Shown here: positions 1 through 11,900 of the stretch, piece after piece
How the letters are laid out: each line of letters opens with the position of its first letter
How positions within the stretch are numbered: position 1 is the stretch's first letter
NCBI GenBank assembly: GCA_019096065.1
Contig: JAGUCH010000006.1
Location: forward strand, 5,042,001-5,106,000
Direction of reading: 5' to 3'
DNA length: 64,000 nt
From: Paracyclopina nana
Taxonomy: Eukaryota; Arthropoda; Copepoda; Cyclopoida; Cyclopettidae
The notes under the pieces: generated by a model
The model's database searches: none
Told to the model about the DNA's origin: nothing
The model's input: the letters and a program-made list of their open reading frames with translations, nothing else
Translations under genes and position numbers: made by a program

Positions 1-1
1 G

Positions 2-913
<912 letters not shown>

Positions 914-2901
914 AAAACTGATATTATTGACTGTAATGTCCACATCAAGGAGTTTTTGAGTCGAGCACAACATCCGGATTTTAACACTCAAACAATATGT
1001 AATAATTGCGAAAATGCAATATGATAATTTCAGTTTCTTCATAATATTAAGTTAGGTTGACTCAATACTTTCTGTCTTGAGATCCAGGTTTCAGTATTGA
1101 AAATGGCAATTTCTGGATTATTGTGTGACGAACTTATGATAATTTGCGTGTAAATACAGAACGACTTTAACCTCAACAATCCCTGCTTAATGTCACGTTC
1201 AGGGCCGAAATTAGTCCGTTTCTGAACAGAGGAAATCGTGAGAAGTGATAACAGTTGCTAAAAATGCACAGTGGGATGAATCTGGACGAAAGGCATGGCC
1301 GCGGCCATTGTGGATTTCCGAATGTGCCCCCACTGTGCGCCAGTGATTAAAGTCTTTAGTTGAGCTAATAAATAGGATGCAAAAATGACCTTTGTGAATG
1401 GCTGTGAATTCAAGGAGAAAAGTGGATTAATTTTCTGCGGTTGACGCAGAATGAGGTCATTTAGCAAAGCTGCCATTGTTTCCCCGCGATGCAAAAATGG
1501 AAACCGACAAAGTACTTTTTCATAAAAGCCTAAAGGAAAAATGCGCAATAACTTTTGAACCGTAATCCCTCAAAAAAAAAAAAAGGAATAAAACTTGACT
1601 TTTGACCAAAATAGCTTTTGGAACGCCCAAGCAATTCTGCCGCCATTTCTTCCTGAAAAATTGCCAATTACAGAAAATGAATTATGGTTATATGGGGCAA
1701 AAAAGCGAGGAAAAGCATCGTTTCTCTTGCTACCAGATATATACTATAGCAGTGTAGTACCCTTGATAAAGCTGCTCTTTTTGCGAATAATCCATCACTC
1801 CCTCGAAAAAGTTATTCTGGGTATTTTTTGCCATTTGTTCACGCGCGTACTCCTTTTCAAGAAAACTTTTTGATCCGTCTTGTCAGCTACAGAGAAAAGT
1901 ACTTGATTATTAGCATGCCGGGAATAATCACAGATTTCGATTTCCGATGTCATTTTGCACAGTGTGCAGATCTTCTTTTGCTGATGAAGCCATTCCTGAT
2001 CTCCATCAATCCATCATCTTTCACACACACGTCCAAGTAATTGGACCATCTTTCTCTCAGATCATAAAAGAGAGCTGATCTTTCACTCCACATGAGCTAA
2101 TTGGTCAAAAATGAACACTTGACTCAGAATGGCTCTGCTACAGCAATCGTGGGGAAATCATGCTGGAACAACATATGTGAGCTGAATTTCTCATCCAAGG
2201 AAGAACCATGAAATTCAGAGCCACTGTGGGGCGATGGCACCATAAAAAATCCTGTATTGAAGTCAAAGTCAACCGCCAGTGTACCTGGCATTTCAGGCTG
2301 TTTCAAGAGCACTTTTTGCAACTGTACTTTTCCTCAGTGTGGCAAAGTGCATCATCCTTAGGTCTGACTACAATCCTACGAAGACACACTGGTCCAGATG
2401 GTTGTGCGTACGTCGAACGGAGCACGTAAGTTTCTCCTGCTGCTGCAGCATGAAAAACGCGTGGACACGTTCGACCATATAGGATACTAATAACACAGTA
2501 GGAACAAAATTGAAACCGATTAAGCCTTGAAAATTAAGGCTTTCATGCAAGTCAAAGGCAATCAAGCCAAAAGGCCTTTTTCACAAATAAAAGTGGGGTT
2601 TTTGGGGGGTGTTGTTCCCAGTGTGCACGCTCGTTTAGCTCCTAGCTGATGATTTTGCTTAAAGGCAAAAGCGAAACTTAGTTTTCTGGCAAAGTCAGGC
2701 TTACAAAGTATATAAAGTGGCAACAATGTAATTTCTTCCGTCTGATTTGTGTGGTGGAGAAAAAGGCCAAAAAGTGAAGCTTCTCCCCGACGACGATGGG
2801 ATGAGAAAAGGAGGCCTTTCAACTTGGCCAAAAATGCCACATTGAGGATAATATTCCACTACAATGCAACCAAAGTGCATCTGAGTAGTTTTGAATTCAA
2901 T
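914..2901. other. Spacer between the Runt gene and the receptor gene
   Basis: This stretch holds the 3' untranslated region of the Runt-type gene and the upstream region of the next gene. The first AATAAA hexamer downstream of the Runt stop is at 1367-1372 and could be its polyadenylation signal. The sequence is AT-rich with short spurious open frames. I see no coding potential that matches a known family and no RNA gene. Confidence 0.5.
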
Positions 2902-5900
2902 ATGCAGTTTTCGGCTTCAGCAGCCTTATTTACACTTGCGGCTGTGGCCTTTGTTGTGGAGTTCGTTAAGGCTGTGAAATTTCCACCCAAAAGCCTTCTG
3001 GAGAGGCTAGATGAAATCGACCAAAAGGAGGAAGGTAAAAAAAATTTTCTCTTGTCATTTCTCTCCCTTTGAAACGTTTGAGTGATGGATTTGGGGCTTT
3101 TTTGTCACCATCAAACTTGAATCGTATCGGCGTTTCCACCATACAGCGAGCCACGTACTCAGTGTCAGCAGCTGACATTTTCACAAATTCTAAAGAACCT
3201 CCAAAGTGTAGAGCTTATTTGTCAATAGTTAAGCCCAATGCAGTTTTTAACTGATTAAAAGGCATAAAAAATGATCAAAGGTCAATTAAGGGGCCCGTGC
3301 TAATCGTTAATCAACCATGAAGGTTCACTGATTATTTTATGTCAAAATGTGTATTGCATACAAGTTATTTGTCCAATGTCGTCGCGCTAATCACTCAGAA
3401 ATCGCTATTTACTATTTTTTCGTCGCATTTCACTGCGTCTTTGGCAATTTTAGCGCTACCAGATAGAGTGACATTTTGCACCGAGGGTTATGGCTACGGC
3501 CTACAATTAAAAGTTTTGCAAATTTAATTTCCAACTGTGCCAGCTACTTTTCATTCACTTTGATGTTTGCTCTTTACAAGAATAGCAAATTCTGTAGGCG
3601 CTTTGATGTGGTAATTTTTTACAGCAGTGGAAGCTCGAAATGCCTTTTGATACTATACTGAGTGCATTTCTAATTCGAGCAAAAATGTAGCATAATATAC
3701 AAAAAAATATTGAAAAAGCCACTTTTCAGATTACTTGAGTAAAAAAGCATTTATGTTCCACAAAAATAAAATACTACATACGTAGATTAGGCATAAATAA
3801 AGATACTTCTAAGCTTTATTACCTTGCTTGGGGCCTACCATAAGGTGGAATATCAGACTACCCATGAAACTGAGGGTAATCCAAGAATCAAGCTTGTAGT
3901 ACAAAGCTCGTTCTCATATTCTTCAACCTAATAAGCAAACCAAATTGCTTGGCACTTAGGAGGCTCATAGATCGGCCTCTGATCTCAAACAATATGCAAA
4001 CCTATGTATAGCTATTTTTTAAAAATCCCCTTTGTTGAGCCAAAAGGTCAGCAGATGAAGAACGTCACGCAAAAACTATTTTAAAAGTGAAATTGTCAGT
4101 TCTATTGTTGTTGCACATTGATTTATCAGAAACTCTGTGAGAAAAATTACTTCTTTTATTGAAGATCAATTGTAATAGTTGTTTTCAGTAAAGCAATATA
4201 GTACAAAGCAACTATCATGCATATGGGATCTTCTAGGATGTGGAAAGTTTTCTTCAGGGATTATCATCCACATGTGCTCGTCGTTATAGGTAAATGAGGC
4301 TATTTTTAGCGACGCAATTGGGAGAAAAGCTCCCAAAAGGACGCCATTTTTCCACGCAATATCAAATAAAGAGACCGAAGAAAAAAAATGGCGAAAGTAC
4401 TGTGAGCAAGGAGAAAAATTGTCTGTCTCAAACTTTTTTGCTGGCTTAAACTTTGCAAAGAGATACATTGCATACTCTTAAAAAATTGCCACTCTTCTTA
4501 CTGCTTTCATAATTAATAAGTGCTACATTTTCCTACATAACAAAAGATTATCCTATAACATTCCCTTTTTTCCAGGTCTTCCACTTGAAGGAATACAATC
4601 TCCACCTTGTCAATTAGCTTTTATGAAGGGAGACAGAAATTCTTCGACAGAAGCAAATAATGATGTAAGTTAATTGGCAGCCTCAACAAAGCTTAGCTGA
4701 GATGTACTACTTTTTTTGCAGCCACAAAAGCCAGGAGTGTCAGTCAAGATAAACGGGAAAAACTTTGTCTACAGGGAAAAGTGAGTACTTTGGATATGTT
4801 TTTATGGCCTTAGCCATATAATCTGGCAGAAATGAGGACTTCCTATTAAATTCTTCGAGCATCCTCTTGCCTAGTGAGTGTTTTAATAGCTGATGCAAGA
4901 GAAACCTGCACAAAAGAAAAAGTAGGCCAATTTTAACATTTCCTCCTTTATTATCATCAATGCATCTTTTCTTACTTGACAAAATTGGAAAAATATGAGT
5001 AATCCTATTAAAACACTTGAAAGACTGGATAGCACCTTTGGCTTGCACAGACTACCTGGAAGGTGAACTTCAAACCAGGATTTTTACATTTTGGTGGGGA
5101 AAAGCAATTTTTCTCCTCTCCTGTCATCATTTTCTGTTCTCATCTATCTCAAAATCTCCTGGGGATTTCTCAAATGCAAAGTCAAGACAAAGTTCTTCAT
5201 CATTATTTCTGCATGGTTCTCGTGTTACAACATGATGAGATTTAAAGGGTTTTCTTGGCAAGGTTGCGGTGGCACAAAGAGACTTGTTTTCAGGCTAAAA
5301 GAACAAAAAAAAAAATGCCAGAAGCACACATCATATTTTTTCCATTATCATTTCACGAGAGGGAAAATTTCACACCCACGTCTGATATGATTTCGTTGTA
5401 ATTGGGCTTTGCTTACGGAGGCTCTGGTAGTAATGGTTTTTGCCGCTAGGAGGAGCTAACGATAGCCCAGCTAATAGCACCGTAGGCTAAGCGGGATGAA
5501 AATTGAATTTTGATCTGTTTCTGTTTGCACCCGCCCCGCTACTAGCCACGTTCTAAAAATATTGAACCTCCGATCAATATTTGAAGCGACCAGATTTGAA
5601 ATATTTCAATTACTTAAATAATGTTTTAGTCTTCTAATTTTTGAAAAGCAAGGTTTGATCTAGTTTTGTAGTCATTTTATGGGAAAATTGAGTAAGAATT
5701 GTATGTTTTGTAGGACAATTTGACCAAGAAAAGCAAGCTTGATACCCAGTGGAGCTTTCTGGAAATGGCAGAAATTCTCTCGTTTCTTGACAAGAACGCC
5801 AAATATTGAGTTTTCAAAAGTCGAAAAGCCAAATGATAGCAATTATGCGAAAAACTAAGCGACTTAGAAAAAGAATCGGAGGTTACTCCTAATGCCATCT

Positions 5901-8900
5901 TTTTTGCCTTATTCGGAAAAATGTAACTACACCGTGAGGAAAGCCCAATTGGTCGTTTTCATCCTTAATTTTATGCCATAAAGTAGGGTACGGTTTGAAG
6001 TGGAAAGTGAGTAGACTTCATTGCAATTTTAACCAAGCTTAGATCTAGCACACAACTTTGCTTTGCTACATACTTTTTCAGAAATCCTCATATCGACCTG
6101 GAGCCATCATGCCTGCAATTATTTGTAGCATAGCGATAATTTTCCACTCGTTAGCCTTGTCAAATGCCTTTGTTTGCAGATGGCCTGAAAAAAGAAGGCT
6201 TTAATTTTATGAGTTGCACGTTGAACTAATGTGATATTTTCTTCCTACTGAAAAAGTGTGTAGCCAGAAAATGGCCTAGAACGTGATAATAAAAAATCTC
6301 ATGCTAGCAATAATGAGAAATCTGCCAAAGCTAATGGTGTGTGTTTCTAATAACTGTATGAGAATACTCTATGATTCCTTGTTCTGCCTTATTTGAGCTC
6401 ACCGCAGAAAAAGATGTCGGTTTTCAAGGAAAGGAATCTACTATATCTTTATAATTATCGTCGTCAGATGACAACAGGCCCTACCTACGTCAGGTTTTTC
6501 TAAATTCCACTTTTACTTTCTTACCCTTAATTAAATTAAGGCTGCAAATCTGCCATTTCAAGAATTCAATTATTCATTTTACCTCCTGGAATTAATTATT
6601 TAGGAGGTAGGAAAAAAATAAGTGTTAGGATAAAAAGTGATTGGGCTAATTATAATCACGATGATTCTTGAAGACAACATATAATCAAAGGTTAAAGCTA
6701 ATTTTTGCCTTGTGTTGTAATTTAGCATGGCTTTAGAGCTAAAAAGTTGATGCCAATTAACTTTGGAATCATAAGACACATGCATAATTTAGTACGATTA
6801 AGCCCTACTTTTCTGGCTTCGAACCAAGTGGAAGCGAAAACAACAAACGGCCTAACCTAGCTCAGCCGCTCTTCTATCGTCAATAGTCAGCTGCTTCAAT
6901 ATAAAGTCCTTTCTTTTGCCGATAGTTTGCCAAAGTCGGTTTCATTTCTCCTTTTTAAATGCATCCGCCTGGCTATACCAGCTCTCTTCAAATATCCGAA
7001 AATAGAAGCCAATTTCGGTGCAAAAAAGTTTGTGAAACCTCGCAGCATTGCGAGGGTCAACTTTCTTCAATTTGCCACATTTCCTGATATCCTGCCAAAT
7101 GTCAAAACGCAATCACTCTTAGAAAAAAGCTAGCAAAAGAGGAATGCAGTCTGCATACGAGGTGCGAGGAGAGCGAGCTTTGAGTCACATTTCACAAGAA
7201 GAAGAAGAAGGATTTTTTTCAAGGTTGCTCTCGAGTGTACCATGTTCATATGTATATAGGTGTGGGTGATGTAAGTGAAAAGCCTCTTTCTTTTTCAGGT
7301 CTGTCGTGGTCGTTTGCAAGAACATGAATGCCACAGATGTTGAACGCCTGGTGCCACGTTTGGCTCTGAAAGGCTGCAGCAGTAATCCAGACTCGAGTTC
7401 AGACACGAGGCAACGATGCATAGAACTTTTGATGTCTTCGAATTCGTCAAGTAGCAGCAACAGCAGCAGTAGCAGCAGTGCTAATTGTCGTGGTGAAACC
7501 GATCTGTGTAAGAGCTACAGCAATGCTACTGAGGCTGGCGGCTGCGAGGATGTCGTTTGCAAGCTGATGCATAAAGTGCGGACGTATTTGAGGACGCACT
7601 CCACGAGGCCTCCATTAGTTGCCAACAAGTCTCCAACGACGTTGCGAAAGGTGATATGCTCATTTGCATTTCTGCACATATCTTTTTAAAGAAGACGATA
7701 AAATCGCCTATTTTTCCAGTTTGCATGTCTTAGATATCGTAATTTTTGAAAGTTGGTGTTATCAGGTTTTTGTGGTAATTATCGTAGCATTTAGCATTTT
7801 TTCCAGAAAAATTTCGTAGTTAAAAAAGATGAATGAACCCTCGTAGTAAAAGTAGTGATGGACGTGCGCGGCGTATTTTTTATCTGGTGGCTGCTAGAAT
7901 TGTTGTGGGAACAAGCAAATAGCCTCATTCTGAGAGAAAAATTGGATTAGGCATCCCCCATCACAATAAGAGTTGCCTTTGCTGCTGCATCACTGCTGGA
8001 AACAATTCCCAAGTGATGATGATGATGAGTGAACAAACCATGTGAGCTGTAATGGGGGAAAATAATGGTTAATACACTCTCTCCTTGAAAGTATTACCAC
8101 GTGTTTATTTGAACTTTTCAGAAACTGCCCAGAAGAAGGGCTGACACCAAAACGTTGGCAGTCCTGCTTCCCTGTCGCGAAAAGGGCAGCAAATTGACCA
8201 AAATGTGGCTTCGGAGGCTGCAGCAATATTTATTCTACCACTTCAAAACGGCCGCCTCTAGTGGAATTGATTTGGCCTTGCCAAGGCCAAAGTTCAAAAT
8301 TGTCACCCTCTTTTCCTGCGAGGCTCGCGAGAGGCTGTCTTTTATGGAGAGGCCAGATTTGGCAGGAATCCTCTCGTTTGAGCCGAGGCCGACGCCAACT
8401 GCAATGACTGGTGCAAAGTTCGACAACCTCACCGAGGTCAATTATTGCGATCAAAGGACTCTGACCACCCTGCAGCTCTCGAGGCTGGGGAAACAGCTGT
8501 CCAGGAGTGGAAAGCTCAACGTGATTTACACGTATAGCGCGGCCTCGGCTCCAGCCATGAAGCTTTTGGCCTCACTCATCTTGCGAGGCCATGTCGAGGT
8601 TTCTGGGGTCGAGGCCATGCAACCGGACCCTGAGGGCATTTCGGACGTCATCGAGGACACGTGGAAGTCGAGCAATGCCGACTCGGTCCTCTACATTGGT
8701 GGGCCTCCGAGGCCAGACAGGAGTTGTGCCATAAGTGAGCTCAGTCAAATGGCCACGATCATGGGCTCGAGCTTGTCTCAAGAGGAGCAGCCTCCATTTG
8801 ACCTCGAGACTGATTGCGATTGCCGATTATGGGCCTTTCAGTTTTTGCAGAGGCCATTCGGGGAGGCTCCCTTGGGAGAGCCTGAAACGACCACCACATC

Positions 8901-11900
8901 AACGTCAACAACAACGACACCAACAACGACATTTACTACTACTACTACTGCTACCACGATGCGGCCAAGGAGGAAAGGCCAAAGGCCACCGAGGACAACC
9001 ACCACTGAAGGTCCGGCCATAATACAGCCTCTGGAAACGTCGTGCAGCCCCGAGAAACAGCAGTCCGGCCTTTGGAGGCCATTAGCTATCGTAATCAGTG
9101 CCCTCGGGCTGTCAATCGTCGTAATAGCCTTCATCGCCAATCTCGCGGCCTTGTGGAGGGCAGAAAGGTCACTCGGGATTCACGAGATTTTCCTGCCTTT
9201 CGGCCTCATACTTTTGTACTCGTCTATTGCCATTTTGGCCCCGCCCTCCGACAACCTTTTGACCCCCACCATATGTGCCCTTCGAAGGACCTTGCCAGCT
9301 CTTGGCCTTGTCGCGGCCTTTGTCGGCCTTATTCTGCAACTGGTGCACGAACTGGACAAAAACGTGTATTTCGTGAACCCCGAAAGGCCGTGGCTGTGTG
9401 GCATGACCAAACGAAGCGGCCTTTTGGCCTTTGGCCTCCTCCTCGTGGGAATTCAAGTGATCGTTTTGGCCGCCTGGATCGGCACGAGGCCGCCGCGAGT
9501 GCTTTGTAACACGAGCAAAGGCCAATTTGAGTGCGAGGCCATGATCAAAGTGGGGGACTATTACCCAATTGTCTACTCGTATCCAGCTCTGCTTGGCCTC
9601 ATCATTTGCGGCCTCAGTGGAGTGAGCCTCAAGTGGAAGACCAACTCGGGCGCAACCTGGAACCTTTTGGCCTTGACCGTGACTTTTGTGACCTGGGCTG
9701 TGACAGCCTCGGTGGAAAGCATCGGTGAGTTGTAGCATTCTTAATGGCCTCATTTGAAAAATCACTTTGTTGTACTACAAAGTCCGTTGCATGGCCTCTC
9801 TGTTAATTTTTGGGGAGCTTTTCCTCCTCGGTGGCTTTCAGATGCTCACTACTTTTGGCGACAAACTAGCTTTCGAGGCTGTCGAGGCTCTTTTAAACGA
9901 AGTCTACTACCAGCAATTTGTGTTGCTCGAACGAGCACGAATTGAGCAGCCTCGAAGGCTTTCTTTTCTAGCTTGCTTCTTCATGTCTAACTAAAAATGT
10001 TACACGAGTTTTATTCCCATTTGCAAATTAGTTTCCATTTCTAAAAGGAGTATTTTAGGCGGCTAAATAACGTTTATTTTTAGCCTTATAGCTGCTCGTC
10101 GCGTTTTCAATTTCAAGTCCTTTGAATGCTCGATTGCATTTCTATTGCTTGGAATTGTGCATGCTGAGGTGGCTCGTATTCATCAGAGAAGGAAGCAAAG
10201 CGAGTCCTGCTGCCACAAAATTGGGACATTTTCAAGCTTTCCCTCGTTAAAGTAAATGCTGCTGGAAGATGCAATCTGATACATTTATCGTGCTGCACTG
10301 AGTGTATCTGCAAAATTCCCTCAAGCAAATTAAAATGCATCTCAACTCGTTCACTGCGCTGCCATTTGCTCATTCACGAGATGGTTCTTGTAAATTTGCC
10401 TCCGTGGTGCTTTCCCTCTTCGCACGATGATCAATGACGATCTTATGCACATGTACTATGCTGGCAGTAGCAATGTGTGTGTGCTCTGAAAGCATGAAAT
10501 GAAGCAAAAGTTGTCAAGGCCATCATCATATGCTGAAGATCATCACAGTGTATTATCATCATCAAAAAAGAACGAACGCAGCTTGCTTGCGGGCTTAGCT
10601 CCTCAAATAATGCACTTTTCGTCATATCTTTCGCCACAAATTTGAAGCAGGCGGAATCGAGCTAGCGCACAGATTTGCATGAAATTCCAATGATGTCCTA
10701 CGACTAGCTGATTTATATTCCAAGACTCCTCTTTATTCTCCTAGTACCACATTATTCGCGAAAGTCCACGTTTTTATTGTGAGCTTTTTGCCTTGCAGGA
10801 GGTGCTGCAAATCGAGGAGATCCAGGCAGCGAGGACAGTTTCCGGTGGGCCTCGACGTTGCCCCGCAACAGCCTCAATCTAGTCTCGGCCTCGGTGACTG
10901 CAGTGATGCTGCTCGCCTTTGTCTTTCTTCGCAGGACAATAGTGAGGATGCGAGGCCTTAACGTCGACAATGGGGAGCTGGAGTTGACCTCTAACTGCAC
11001 CATTCCGGAGTTGAGTGGACGCAGGCATTTTAGCAGCTCGAGTGAGTTCAGCTCAAGTCCAGCCTCATCTACTCTGCCATTGCCAGATTTCCACCAGCAC
11101 CACAGCCACGTCAATCGAAGCTACACCAATACCTACAGCAGCTGCTCATCTTTCAAAATGCCAAATATCATAGGTAAACTTTTCAAGCTTTTGAGCCCTC
11201 AGTGGAAAAGGACTTTATGTGGTGTTCATCTATTAAGGAAAGGCTTTTTCCTTTGGCGAATAACCTAAGTACTGAGAGCTTGAGCTAAAAACTAAGAGTA
11301 GGTAATCATTCTTAAAAGTGGATTTTTTAATACCCAATAGTTTTAATGTAAAATAATGTTCCTAAGTTCGAAAATGACGGAGTCTTGAAATCATAAGTTT
11401 CCTTATCATAAGGAAAAATGACGTAGATGAACACCACATTAATGCTAAGGTACCAGGCCTCATGAAACAAGGTATACATGGGGCTATGAAGCAGTCTGAA
11501 AGTGTGCTATTTATATCTCACAATTACGCGAGGAGCTAGCTTTCATCTTCTTCTTTGGTGTATTATAGCATATCAGCCAAGCTACGAAGAAAGCTATAAA
11601 TTTACATTAGATAGAACCAGCGTATAATTAATGGAACTCGTTTGCTCGGCTGTTGTAGTATCTATAGTATAAGATTGAGTCGACGTTCCTGATTGTTTAT
11701 TTACTCTGCAGAAGATAACGAAAAGCTGTGCGCGTTTTACCATATAAGTAGAACGCTCCACTTCTTATACAGAACCCATAAAGTGCTGACATTCCCAAAA
11801 TAGCTGAGAATGAGTCAGACACTCACTGACATTCTGCTCTTGATCTTATTGTGCTGTGGCTGTCAAATTTCCCTCGATCTCGAAAACAGCCTTTTTACAT

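Noticed and set aside
9042-9509. 155-codon frame inside the main receptor exon
   Set aside because: It is out of frame with the receptor and lacks its membrane segments; an overlapping shadow.
9767-9994. Hydrophobic 75-codon frame after the main receptor exon
   Set aside because: It looked like a possible TM7, but there is no compatible acceptor, and the exon at 10799 joins in frame and supplies TM7.
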